A stretch of 64,000 nt of DNA from Calliopsis andreniformis (Eukaryota; Arthropoda; Insecta; Hymenoptera; Andrenidae). The stretch lies in NCBI RefSeq assembly GCF_051401765.1, contig NW_027480463.1, positions 310,001-374,000 of the forward strand, given 5' to 3'. The notes beneath the pieces were generated by a model. The model was not told the DNA's origin and did not search any database. It saw only the letters and a program-made list of their open reading frames with translations. Shown piece after piece: positions 42,801-56,108 of the stretch. How positions within the stretch are numbered: the stretch's first letter is position 1; every line of letters begins with the position of its first letter. A program made the position numbers and the translations under genes.

Positions 42801-45800
42801 ATTCTCATCACTGGACCCACAACACTCAGTCCTCAATGTTCAATACTCAATCTTCAATCCTCTATCCTCAATCCTCAATCCTCAATCCTCATTCTTCAAT
42901 GCTCAATACCCAATCCTCAATCTTCAATCCTCAATCCTCAATCCTCAATTCTCAATCCTCAATCCTCAGTCCTCAGTCCTTAAACCTCAATCCTCAACCC
43001 TCAGTCCTCATCCTCAATCCTCCATCCTCAACCCTCAATCCTCAAGCGTCAATCCTCAATCCTCAATCCTCAACCCTCAATCCTCAGTCCTTAAACCTCA
43101 ATCCCGAATCCTCAATCCTGAATCCTCAATCTTTAGCACTCAGTCCTCAACAATCAATTGTCGATCCTCAATCCTCAATAGAATATCCTCAATTCACAGT
43201 TTTCAATACTCAATCCCCATTCTTCAATCTTCAAACCTCAATCCACAAACATCAACTCCCATCACCCAACCCTCAACACTAAGTCCTCAATCTTCAATCC
43301 TCAACCCTCAATTCTCAACCTTCAATCCTCAATACTCAATCTTCAATCCTCAATTCTCAATCCTCAATCCTCAATCCTCAGACCTCAAACATCAATACTC
43401 AACCCTCAGACATCGTCCTCAATCCACAACCCTCAATCTTCAATCCTCAATCTTCAATCATCAATATTCAATCTTCAATCTTCAATCCTCAATCCTCAAT
43501 CCTCGATACTCAACCCTCAAACCTCAATGTTCAATCCTCAATACCCAATCCTCAATCTTCAATCCTCAATCCTCAATCCTCAGTCCTCGATTCTCAATCC
43601 TCAATCCTCAGTCCTCAGTCCTCAAACCTCAATCCTCAACCCACAGCCCTCATCGTCAATTCTCAATCCTCAATCCTCAATCTTCAATCTTCAATTCTCG
43701 ATACTCAATCTTCAATCCACAATTATCAATCTTCAATCCTCAATACTCAATCTTCAATCCTCAATCCTCAATCCTCAATCCTCAGCCGTCATTCTTCAAT
43801 CCTCAATACCCAATCCTCAATCTTGAATCCTCAATCGTCAATCCTCAATTCTCAATCCTCAATCCCCAATAATCATTCTTCAATCCTCTATCCTCAGTCC
43901 TCAAACCTCAATTCTGAATCCTCAATCCTGAATCCTCAATCTTCAGACCTCAGTCCTCAACAATCAGTTGACAATCCTCAATCCTCAATAGAATATCCTC
44001 AATTCACAGTTTTCAATACTCAATACTCAATCTGCAATCTTCAAACCTCTATCCACAAACATCAATTCTCATCACTGGACCCACAACACTCAGTCCTCAA
44101 TGTTCAATACTCAATCTTCAATCCTCTATCCTCAATCCTCAATCCTCAATCCTCATTCTTCAATGCTCAATACCCAATCCTCAATCTTCAATCCTCAATC
44201 CTCAATCCTCAATTCTCAAACCTCAATCCTCAGTCCTCAGTCCTTAAACCTCAATCCTCAACCCTCAGCCCTCATCCTCAATCCTCCATCCTCAACCCTC
44301 AATCCTCAAGCGTCAATCCTCAATCCTCAATCCTCAACACTCAATCCTCAGTCCTTAAACCTCAATCCCGAATCCTCAATCCTGAATCCTCAATCTTTAG
44401 CACTCAGTCCTCAACAATCAATTGTCAATCCTCAATCCTCAATAGAATATCCTCAATTCACAGTTTTCAATACTCAATCCCCATTCTTCAATCTTCAAAT
44501 CTCAATCCACAAACATCAACTCCCATCAACCAACCCTCAACACTAAGTCCTCAATCTTCAATCCTCAACCCTCAATTCTCAACCTTCAATCCTCAATACT
44601 CAATCTTCAATCCTCAATTCTCAATCCTCAATCCTCAATCCTCAGACCTCAAACATCAATACTCAACCCTCAGACATCGTCCTCAATCCACAACACTCAA
44701 TCTTCAATCCTCAATCTTCAATCATCAATATTCAATCTTCAATCCTCAATCCTCAATCCTCGATACTCAACCCTCAAACCTCAATGTTCAATCCTCAATA
44801 CCCAATCCTCAATCTTCAATCCTCAATCCTCAATCCTCAGTCCTCAATTCTCAATCCTCAATCCTCAGTCCTGAGTCCTGAAACCTCAATCCTTAACCCA
44901 CAGCCCTCATCGTCAATTCTCAATCCTCAATACTCAATCTTCAATCTTCAATTCTCGATACTCAATCTTCAATCCACAATTATCAATCTTGAATCCTCAA
45001 TACTCAATCTTCAATCCTCAATCCTCAACCCTCAATCCTCAGTCCTCATTCTTCAATCCTCAATACCCAATCCTCAATCTTGAATCCTCAATCGTCAATC
45101 CTCAATTCTCAATCCTCAATCCCCAATAACCATTCTTCAATCCTCTATCCTCAGTCCTCAAACCTCAATTCTGTATCCTCAATCCTGAATCCTCAATCTT
45201 CAGCCCTCAGTCCTCAACAATCAGTTGACAATCCTCAATCCTCAATAGAATATCCTCAATTCACAGTTTTCAATACTCAATACTCAATCTGCAATCTTAA
45301 AACCTCTATCCACAAACATCAATTCTCATCACTGGACCCACAACACTCAGTCCTCAATGTTCAATACTCAATCTTCAATCCACAATCCTCAATCGTCAAT
45401 CTTCAATCCTCATTACTCAATCTTCAATCCTCTATCCTCAATCCTCAATCCTCAATCCTCATTCTTCAATGCTCAATATTCAACACAAAACCCTCAACCA
45501 TCAATCCTCAATACTCAACAATCAATCCTCAATTCTCAATGCTCAATAGAATACCCTGAATTGTCTTCGTTCAATACTCAATCCACAAAAATCAATAATC
45601 AAATCTCAACCCTCAAACATCAATTCTCAACACTTAATCCTCAACACTCAGTCCACTCTTTTCAATCCTCCATCCTCAACCCTCAATCCTCAAGCGTCAA
45701 TCCTCAATCCTCAATCCTCAACCCTCAATCCTCAGTCCTTAAACCTCAATCCCGAATCCTCAATCCTGAATCCTCAATCTTTAGCCCTCAGTCCTCAACA

Positions 45801-46241
45801 ATCAATTGTCAATCCTCAATCCTCAATAGAATATCCTCAATTCACAGTTTTCAATACTCAATCCCCATTCTTCAATCTTCAAATCTCAATCCACAAACAT
45901 CAACTCCCGTCACCCAACCCTCAACACTAAGTCCTCAATCTTCAATCCTCAACCCTCAATTCTCAACCATCAATCCTCAATACTCAATCTTCAATCCTCA
46001 ATTCTCAATCCTCAATGCTCAATCCTCAGACCACAAACATCAATACTCAACCCTCAGACATCGTCCTCAATCCACAACCCTCAATCCTCAATCCTCAATC
46101 TTCAATCATCAATATTCTATCTTCAATCCTCAATCCTCAATCCTCGATACTCAATCCTCAATCCTCAATGTTCAATCCTCAATACCCAATCCTCAATCTT
46201 CAATCCTCAATCCTCAATCCTCAGTCCTCAATTCTCAATCC
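31829..46241 (+). repeat. 14.4-kb block, copy 2
   Basis: This is the partner of 11,695-26,107 at 20,134 bp. All internal landmarks are reproduced: doublets at 33,659 / 34,916 and 37,304 / 38,568, the CCAAGATCC cassette at 41,209, the triplet at 42,263 / 43,527 / 44,784 and the GTCTTCG cassettes at 41,660 and 45,565. The offset does not change across the block, so no net indel separates the copies. No gene is seen. Confidence 0.9.
41393..45477 (+). repeat. 4.1-kb segment repeated at 5,086 bp, copy 1
   Basis: It matches 46,479-50,563 at an offset of 5,086 bp and, through the 14.4-kb block, also 21,259-25,343, making three copies in the window. It starts at TCAACCGTCAATAC and ends where this copy enters ATATTCAACAC while the other continues with ATACCC. 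Several substitutions separate the pair, for example AATCAAGAATC (about 41,690) against AATCAATAATC, and the private C at 43,786. Confidence 0.87.
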
Positions 46242-46478
46242 TCAATCCTCAGTCCTGAGTCCTGAAACCTCAATCCTTAACCCACAGCCCTCATCGTCAA
46301 TTCTCAATCCTCAATACTCAATCTTCAATCTTCAATTCTCGATACTCAATCTTCAATCCACAATTATCAATCTTCAATCCTCAATACTCAATCTTCAATC
46401 CTCAATCCTCAACCCTCAATCCTCAGTCCTCATTCTTCAATCCTCAATACCCAATCCTCAATCTTGAATCCTCAATCC
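46242..46478 (+). repeat. Satellite linker before the third copy
   Basis: This short stretch carries the GAGTCCTGAAACC and TCATCG variants seen near 24,737 and 44,871. It ends at TGAATCCTCAATCC, where it joins TCAATTCTCAACCG in exact heptamer register. Nothing else is visible. Confidence 0.75.
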
Positions 46479-49400
46479 TCAATTCTCAACCGTCAATACT
46501 CAATCCTCAATCGTCAATCCTCGATCCCCAATCCTCAATCTTCAATCCTCAATCCTCAATCCTCTATCCTCAATCCTCAACCTTCAATCCTCAATACTCA
46601 ACCTTCAATCCTCAATCCTCAATCCTCAATCCTCAATCCTCAATCCTCAATCCTCAATATTCAACACAAAACCCTCAACCATCAATCCTCAATACTCAAC
46701 AATCAATCCTCAATTCTCAATGCTCAATAGAATACCCTGAATTGTCTTCGTTCAATACCCAATCCACAAAAATCAATAATCAAATCTCAACCCTCAAACA
46801 TCAATTCTCAACACTTAATCCTCAACACTCAGTCCACTCTTTTCAATCCTCCATCCTCAACCCTCAATCCTCAAGCGTCAATCCTCAATCCTCAATCCTC
46901 AACCCTCAATCCTCAGTCCTTAAACCTCAATCCCGAATCCTCAATCCTGAATCCTCAATCTTTAGCCCTCAGTCCTCAACAATCAATTGTCAATCCTCAA
47001 TCCTCAATAGAATATCCTCAATTCACAGTTTTCAATACTCAATCCCCATTCTTCAATCTTCAAATCTCAATCCACAAACATCAACTCCCGTCACCCAACC
47101 CTCAACACTAAGTCCTCAATCTTCAATCCTCAACCCTCAATTCTCAACCATCAATCCTCAATACTCAATCTTCAATCCTCAATTCTCAATCCTCAATGCT
47201 CAATCCTCAGACCACAAACATCAATACTCAACCCTCAGACATCGTCCTCAATCCACAACCCTCAATCCTCAATCCTCAATCTTCAATCATCAATATTCTA
47301 TCTTCAATCCTCAATCCTCAATCCTCGATACTCAATCCTCAATCCTCAATGTTCAATCCTCAATACCCAATCCTCAATCTTCAATCCTCAATCCTCAATC
47401 CTCAGTCCTCGATTCTCAATCCTCAATCCTCAGTCCTCAGTCCTCAAACCTCAATCCTCAACCCACAGCCCTCATCGTCAATTCTCAATCCTCAATCCTC
47501 AATCTTCAATCTTCAATTCTCGATACTCAATCTTCAATCCACAATTATCAATCTTCAATCCTCAATACTCAATCTTCAATCCTCAATCCTCAATCCTCAA
47601 TCCTCAGTCGTCATTATTCAATCCTCAATACCCAATCCTCAATCCTGAATCCTCAATCGTCAATCCTCAATTCTCAATCCTCAATCCCCAATAATCATTC
47701 TTCAATCCTCTATCCTCAGTCCTCAAACCTCAATTCTGAATCCTCAATCCTGAATCCTCAATCTTCAGCCCTCAGTCCTCAACAATCAGTTGACAATCCT
47801 CAATCCTCAATAGAATATCCTCAATTCACAGTTTTCAATACTCAATACTCAATCTGCAATCTTCAAACCTCTATCCACAAACATCAATTCTCATCACTGG
47901 ACCCACAACACTCAGTCCTCAATGTTCAATACTCAATCTTCAATCCTCTATCCTCAATCCTCAATCCTCAATCCTCATTCTTCAATGCTCAATACCCAAT
48001 CCTCAATCTTCAATCCTCAATCCTCAATCCTCAATTCTCAATCCTCAATCCTCAGTCCTCAGTCCTTAAACCTCAATCCTCAACCCTCAGTCCTCATCCT
48101 CAATCCTCCATCCTCAACCCTCAATCCTCAAGCGTCAATCCTCAATCCTCAATCCTCAACCCTCAATCCTCAGTCCTTAAACCTCAATCCCGAATCCTCA
48201 ATCCTGAATCCTCAATCTTTAGCACTCAGTCCTCAACAATCAATTGTCGATCCTCAATCCTCAATAGAATATCCTCAATTCACAGTTTTCAATACTCAAT
48301 CCCCATTCTTCAATCTTCAAACCTCAATCCACAAACATCAACTCCCATCACCCAACCCTCAACACTAAGTCCTCAATCTTCAATCCTCAACCCTCAATTC
48401 TCAACCTTCAATCCTCAATACTCAATCTTCAATCCTCAATTCTCAATCCTCAATCCTCAATCCTCAGACCTCAAACATCAATACTCAACCCTCAGACATC
48501 GTCCTCAATCCACAACCCTCAATCTTCAATCCTCAATCTTCAATCATCAATATTCAATCTTCAATCTTCAATCCTCAATCCTCAATCCTCGATACTCAAC
48601 CCTCAAACCTCAATGTTCAATCCTCAATACCCAATCCTCAATCTTCAATCCTCAATCCTCAATCCTCAGTCCTCGATTCTCAATCCTCAATCCTCAGTCC
48701 TCAGTCCTCAAACCTCAATCCTCAACCCACAGCCCTCATCGTCAATTCTCAATCCTCAATCCTCAATCTTCAATCTTCAATTCTCGATACTCAATCTTCA
48801 ATCCACAATTATCAATCTTCAATCCTCAATACTCAATCTTCAATCCTCAATCCTCAATCCTCAATCCTCAGTCGTCATTCTTCAATCCTCAATACCCAAT
48901 CCTCAATCTTGAATCCTCAATCGTCAATCCTCAATTCTCAATCCTCAATCCCCAATAATCATTCTTCAATCATCTATCCTCAGTCCTCAAACCTCAATTC
49001 TGAATCCTCAATCCTGAATCCTCAATCTTCAGCCCTCAGTCCTCAACAATCAGTTGACAATCCTCAATCCTCAATAGAATATCCTCAATTCACAGTTTTC
49101 AATACTCAATACTCAATCTGCAATCTTCAAACCTCTATCCACAAACATCAATTCTCATCACTGGACCCACAACACTCAGTCCTCAATGTTCAATACTCAA
49201 TCTTCAATCCTCTATCCTCAATCCTCAATCCTCAATCCTCATTCTTCAATGCTCAATACCCAATCCTCAATCTTCAATCCTCAATCCTCAATCCTCAATT
49301 CTCAAACCTCAATCCTCAGTCCTCAGTCCTTAAACCTCAATCCTCAACCCTCAGCCCTCATCCTCAATCCTCCATCCTCAACCCTCAATCCTCAAGCGTC

Positions 49401-50563
49401 AATCCTCAATCCTCAATCCTCAACACTCAATCCTCAGTCCTTAAACCTCAATCCCGAATCCTCAATCCTGAATCCTCAATCTTTAGCACTCAGTCCTCAA
49501 CAATCAATTGTCAATCCTCAATACTCAATAGAATATCCTCAATTCACAGTTTTCAATACTCAATCCCCATTCTTCAATCTTCAAATCTCAATCCACAAAC
49601 ATCAACTCCCATCAACCAACCCTCAACACTAAGTCCTCAATCTTCAATCCTCAACCCTCAATTCTCAACCTTCAATCCTCAATACTCAATCTTCAATCCT
49701 CAATTCTCAATCCTCAATCCTCAATCCTCAGACCTCAAACATCAATACTCAACCCTCAGACATCGTCCTCAATCCACAACACTCAATCTTCAATCCTCAA
49801 TCTTCAATCATCAATATTCAATCTTCAATCCTCAATCCTCAATCCTCGATACTCAACCCTCAAACCTCAATGTTCAATCCTCAATACCCAATCCTCAATC
49901 TTCAATCCTCAATCCTCAATCCTCAGTCCTCAATTCTCAATCCTCAATCCTCAGTCCTGAGTCCTGAAACCTCAATCCTTAACCCACAGCCCTCATCGTC
50001 AATTCTCAATCCTCAATACTCAATCTTCAATCTTCAATTCTCGATACTCAATCTTCAATCCACAATTATCAATCTTCAATCCTCAATACTCAATCTTCAA
50101 TCCTCAATCCTCAACCCTCAATCCTCAGTCCTCATTCTTCAATCCTCAATACCCAATCCTCAATCTTGAATCCTCAATCGTCAATCCTCAATTCTCAATC
50201 CTCAATCCCCAATAACCATTCTTCAATCCTCTATCCTCAGTCCTCAAACCTCAATTCTGTATCCTCAATCCTGAATCCTCAATCTTCAGCCCTCAGTCCT
50301 CAACAATCAGTTGACAATCCTCAATCCTCAATAGAATATCCTCAATTCACAGTTTTCAATACTCAATACTCAATCTGCAATCTTAAAACCTCTATCCACA
50401 AACATCAATTCTCATCACTGGACCCACAACACTCAGTCCTCAATGTTCAATACTCAATCTTCAATCCACAATCCTCAATCGTCAATCTTCAATCCTCATT
50501 ACTCAATCTTCAATCCTCTATCCTCAATCCTCAATCCTCAATCCTCATTCTTCAATGCTCAAT
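46479..50563 (+). repeat. 4.1-kb segment, copy 2 of the 5,086-bp repeat, with 1.26-kb triplet
   Basis: Higher-order units start at 47,349, 48,613 and 49,870 (spacings 1,264 and 1,257 bp), as in 22,129-25,343 and 42,263-45,477. Private substitutions include ATCATCTATCC near 48,969 and TCAATACTCAATAG near 49,521. At about 50,563 the sequence continues into ATACCC, the intact form of the unit, rather than the ATATTCAACAC cassette. Confidence 0.86.
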
Positions 50564-52985
50564 ACCCAATCCTCAATCTTCAATCCTCAATCCTCAATCC
50601 TCATTTCTCAATCCTCAATCCTCAGTCCTCAGTCCTTAAACCTCAATCCTCAACCTTCAGACCTCATCCTCAATCCTCAATCGTCTATCCTCAATCCTCA
50701 ATCCTCAATACTCAATCTTCAATCCTCAATCCCCAATCCTCAGTCCTCAAACCTCAATTCTGAATCCTCAATCCTGAATCCTCAATCTTCCGCCCTCAGC
50801 CCTCAACAATCAGGTGTCAATCCTCAATCCTCAATAGAATACCCTCAATTCACAGTTTTCAATACACAATACTCAATCTGCAATCTTCATATCTCTATCC
50901 ACGAACATCAATTCTCATCACTCAACCCTCAACACTCAGTCCTCAATGTTCAATCCTCAATCCTCAATTCTAAATCTTCAATCCTCAATACTCCATCTTT
51001 AATCCTCAATCCTCAATCCTCAATCTTCAATCCTCAGTCCTCAATACTCAACCATCAATCCTCAATACTCAATCTTCAATCCTCAATTCTCAATCCTCAA
51101 TCCTCAATCCTCAGACCACAAACATCAATACTCAACCCTCAGACATCGTCCTCAATCCACAACCCTCAATCCTCAATCCTCAATCTTCAATCATCAATAT
51201 TCTATCTTCAATCCTCAATCCTCAATCCTCGATACTCAATCCTCAATCCTCAATGTTCAATCCTCAATACCCAATCCTCAATCTTCAATCCTCAATCCTC
51301 AATCCTCAGTCCTCGATTCTCAATCCTCAATCCTCAGTCCTCAGTCCTCAAACCTCAATCCTCAACCCACAGCCCTCATCGTCAATTCTCAATCCTCAAT
51401 CCTCAATCTTCAATCTTCAATTCTCGATACTCAATCTTCAATCCACAATTATCAATCTTCAATCCTCAATACTCAATCTTCAATCCTCAATCCTCAATCC
51501 TCAATCCTCAGTCATCATTATTCAATCCTCAATACCCAATCCTCAATCCTGAATCCTCAATCGTCAATCCTCAATTCTCAATCCTCAATCCCCAATAATC
51601 ATTCTTCAATCCTCTATCCTCAGTCCTCAAACCTCAATTCTGAATCCTCAATCATGAATCCTCAATCTTCAGCCCTCAGTCCTCAACAATCAGTTGACAA
51701 TCCTCAATCCTCAATAGAATATCCTCAATTCACAGTTTTCAATACTCAATACTCAATCTGCAATCTTAAAACCTCTATCCACAAACATCAATTCTCATCA
51801 CTGGACCCACAACACTCAGTCCTCAATGTTCAATACTCAATCTTCAATCCACAATCCTCAATCGTCAATCTTCAATCCTCATTACTCAATCTTCAATCCT
51901 CTATCCTCAATCCTCAATCCTCAATCCTCATTCTTCAATGCTCAATACCCAATCCTCAATCTTCAATCCTCAATCCTCAATCCTCATTTCTCAATCCTCA
52001 ATCCTCAGTCCTCAGTCCTTAAACCTCAATCCTCAACCCTCAGACCTCATCCTCAATCCTCAATCGTCTATCCTCAATCCTCAATCTTCAATCCTCAATA
52101 CTCAATCTTCAATCCTCAATCCCCAATCCTCAGTCCTCAAACCTCAATTCTGAATCCTCAATCCTGAATCCTCAATCTTCCGCCCTCAGCCCTCAACAAT
52201 CAGGTGTCAATCCTCAATCCTCAATAGAATACCCTCAATTCACAGTTTTCAATACACAATACTCAATCTGCAACCTTCATATCTCTATCCACGAACATCA
52301 ATTCTCATCACTCAACCCTCAACACTCAGTCCTCAATGTTCAATCCTCAATCCTCAATTCTCAATCTTCAATCCTCAATACTCCATCTTTAATCCTCAAT
52401 CCTCAATCCTCAATCTTCAATCCTCAGTCCTCAATACTCAATCCTCAATCCTCAATCCTCAATCCTCAATCCTCAATCATCAATCCTCAACCTTCAATAC
52501 TCAATCCTCAATCCTCAATCCTCAATACTCAATCACCAATCCTCAATCTTCAATCCTCAACACTCAATCTTTAATCATCAATCCTCAATCCTCAGTCCTC
52601 ATTCTTCAATCCTCAATACCCAATCCTCAATCTTCAATCCTCAATCCTCAATTCTCAATTCTCAATCCCCAATCCTCAATTTTCAGACCTCAAACATCAA
52701 TACTCAACCCTCAGTCCTCAATCTTCAATCCTCAGTACTCAATCTTCAATCCTCGATCCTCAATCCTAAATCCTCAGTCCTCATTCTTCAATCCTCAATA
52801 CCCAATCCTCAATCTTCAATCCTCAATCCTCAATCCTCAATTCTCAATCTTCAATCCTCAATCTTCAGACCTCAAACATCAATACTAAACCCCCAGTCCT
52901 CGTCCTCAATCCACAACCCTCAATCCTCAATCCTCAATCTTCAATCATCAATATTCAATCTTCAATCCTCAACCCTCAATCCTCG
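46901..52985 (+). repeat. 11-kb-spaced repeat, copy 1
   Basis: This segment matches 57,909-64,000 at an offset of 11,008 bp. The offset becomes 11,015 bp after a one-heptamer deletion near 50,700 (50,698 lacks a TCAATCT present near 61,710). The right edge is not reached because the partner runs off the window. Markers 51,253 / 62,268 and 52,681 / 63,696 confirm the later offset. Confidence 0.86.
50564..52985 (+). repeat. Satellite segment with two related 1.4-kb units
   Basis: The AATCTTCCGCCC / CAGGTGTC / ACAGTTTT block occurs near 50,786 and 52,180, about 1.4 kb apart. A full ATGTTCAATCC unit begins at 51,253, and its TGGACCC marker near 51,801 is 1,383 bp after the previous one. From about 52,680 the sequence resembles 5,281-5,600 and 8,939-9,260 (TTTTCAGACC, TACTAAACC, TCGTCC). 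No gene is seen. Confidence 0.8.
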
Positions 52986-54180
52986 ACCCTCAATCCTCAA
53001 TCCTCAATGTTCAATCCTCAATACCCAATCCTCAATCTTCAATCCTCAATTCTCAATCATCAATCCTCAACCTTCAATACTCAATCCTCAATCCTCAATC
53101 CTCAATCCTCAACCCTCAATCGTCAGTCTTCAAACCTCAATACTCAATCTTCAATTCTCAATCCTCAATCCTCAATCCTCAATCTTCAATCCTCAGTCCT
53201 CAATACTCAATCCTCAATTCTCAATCCTCAATCCTCAATCATCAATCCTCAACATTCAATACTCAATCCTGAATCCTCAATCCTCAATCATCAATCCTCA
53301 ATCCTCAATCCTCAATCCCCAATTCTCAATCCTCAATCCTCAATCCTGAGACCTCAAACATCAATACTCAACCGTCAGTCCTCGTCGTCAATCCTCAACA
53401 CTCAATTCTCAATCCTCAATCTTCAACCATCAATACTCATTATTCAATCCTCAATCTTCAATCCTGAATCCTCAATCCTCAATCCTCAATATTCAACACA
53501 CGACCCTCAACCACCGATCCTCAATACTCAACCATCAATCCTCAATTCCTAATACTCAATAGAGTATCCTTAATTCTCATGTTTCAATACTCAATCCACA
53601 ATATTCTATAATCAAATCTCAATCCTCAAACATCAATTCTCAACACTTAATCCTCAACACTCAGTCCACTCTTTTCAATCCTCCATCCTCAACCCTCAAT
53701 CCTCAAGCGTCAATCCTCAATCCTCAATCCTCAACCCTCAATCCTCAGTCCTTAAACCTCAATCCCGAATCCTCAATCCTGAATCCTCAATCTTTAGCCC
53801 TCAGTCCTCAACAATCAATTGTCAATCCTCAATCCTCAATAGAATATCCTCAATTCACAGTTTTCAATACTCAATCACCATTCTTCAATCTTCAAATCTC
53901 AATCCACAAACATCAACTCCCATCACCCAACCCTCAACACTAAGTCCTCAATCTTCAATCCTCAACCCTCAATTCTCAACCATCAATCCTCAATACTCAA
54001 TCTTCAATCCTCAATTCTCAATCCTCAATCCTCAATCCTCAGACCTCAAACATCAACACTCAACCCTCAGACATCGTCCTCAATCCACAACCCTCAATCC
54101 TCAATCCTCAATCTTCAATCATCAATATTCTATCTTCAATACTCAATCCTCAATCCTCGATACTCAATCCTCAATCCTCA
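52986..54180 (+). repeat. Satellite mosaic before the 54-kb doublet
   Basis: This stretch starts like 5,600-5,870 (ATGTTCAATCC at 53,007). It switches near 53,300 to the CCCCAATTC / CTGAGACC / TCGTCG block known from about 12,660-12,730. It then carries AATAGAGTATCC near 53,559, AAGCGTC near 53,706 and GACATCGTCC near 54,070. No gene is seen. Confidence 0.78.
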
Positions 54181-56108
54181 ATGTTCAATCCTCAATACCC
54201 AATCCTCAATCTTCAATCCTCAATCCTCAATCCTCAGTCCTCGATTCTCAATCCTCAATCCTCAGTCCTCAGTCCTCAAACCTCAATCCTCAACCCACAG
54301 CCCTCATCGTCAATTCTCAATCCTCAATCCCCAATCTTCAATCTTCAATTCTCGATACTCAATCTTCAATCCACAATTATCAATCTTCAATCCTCAATAC
54401 TCAATCTTCAATCCTCAATCCTCAATCCTCAATCCTCAGTCGTCATTATTCAATCCTCAATACCCAATCCTCAATCCTGAATCCTCAATCGTCAATCCTC
54501 AATTCTCAATCCTCAATCCCCAATAATCATTCTTCAATCCTCTATCCTCAGTCCTCAAACCTCAATTCTGAATCCTCAATCCTGAATCCTCAATCTTCAG
54601 CCCTCAGTCCTCAACAATCAGTTGACAATCCTCAATCCTCAATAGAATATCCTCAATTCACAGTTTTCAATACTCAATACTCAATCTGCAATCTTCAAAC
54701 CTCTATCCACAAACATCAATTCTCATCACTGGACCCACAACACTCAGTCCTCAATGTTCAATACTCAATCTTCAATCCTCTATCCTCAATCCTCAATCCT
54801 CAATCCTCATTCTTCAATGCTCAATACCCAATCCTCAATCTTCAATCCTCAATACTCAATCCTCAATTCTCAATCCTCAATCCTCAGTCCTCAGTCCTTA
54901 AACCTCAATCCTCAACCCTCAGCCCTCATCCTCAATCCTCCATCCTCAACCCTCAATCCTCAAGCGTCAATCCTCAATCCTCAATCCTCAACCCTCAATC
55001 CTCAGTCCTTAAACCTCAATCCCGAATCCTCAATCCTGAATCCTCAATCTTTAGCACTCAGTCCTCAACAATCAATTGTCGATCCTCAATCCTCAATAGA
55101 ATATCCTCAATTCACAGTTTTCAATACTCAATCCCCATTCTTCAATCTCCAAACCTCAATCCACAAACATCAACTCCCATCACCCAACCCTCAACACTAA
55201 GTCCTCAATCTTCAATCCTCAACCCTCAATTCTCAACCTTCAATCCTCAATACTCAATCTTCAATCCTCAATTCTCAATCCTCAATCCTCAATCCTCAGA
55301 CCTCAAACATCAATACTCAACCCTCAGACATCGTCCTCAATCCACAACCCTCAATCTTCAATCCTCAATCTTCAATCATCAATATTCAATCTTCAATCTT
55401 CAATCCTCAATCCTCAATCCTCGATACTCAACCCTCAAACCTCAATGTTCAATCCTCAATACCCAATCCTCAATCTTCAATCCTCAATCCTCAATCCTCA
55501 GTCCTCAATTCTCAATCCTCAATCCTCAGTCCTGAGTCCTGAAACCTCAATCCTTAACCCACAGCCCTCATCGTCAATTCTCAATCCTCAATACTCAATC
55601 TTCAATCTTCAATTCTCGATACTCAATCTTCAATCCACAATTATCAATCTTCAATCCTCAATACTCAATCTTCAATCCTCAATCCTCAATCCTCAATCCT
55701 CAGTCCTCATTCTTCAATCCTCAATACCCAATCCTCAATCTTGAATCCTCAATCGTCAATCCTCAATTCACAATCCTCAATCCCCAATAATCATTCTTCA
55801 ATCCTCTATCCTCAGTCCTCAAACCTCAATTCTGAATCCTCAATCCTGAATCCTCAATCTTCAGCCCTCAGTCCTCAACAATCAGTTGACAATCCTCAAT
55901 CCTCAATAGAATATCCTCAATTCACAGTTTTCAATACTCAATACTCAATCTGCAATCTTCAAACCACTATCCACAAACATCAATTCTCATCACTGGACCC
56001 ACAACACTCAGTCCTCAATGTTCAATACTCAATCTTCAATCCTCTATCCTCAATCCTCAATCCTCAATCCTCATTCTTCAATGCTCAATACCCAATCCTC
56101 AATCTTCA
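54181..56108 (+). repeat. 1.26-kb higher-order doublet
   Basis: Units start at 54,181 and 55,445, a spacing of 1,264 bp, with TGGACCC near 54,729 and 55,994. The second unit carries GAGTCCTGAAACC, the variant also seen in the third unit of the triplets. A private substitution is CAAACCACTATCC near 55,963. Confidence 0.8.
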
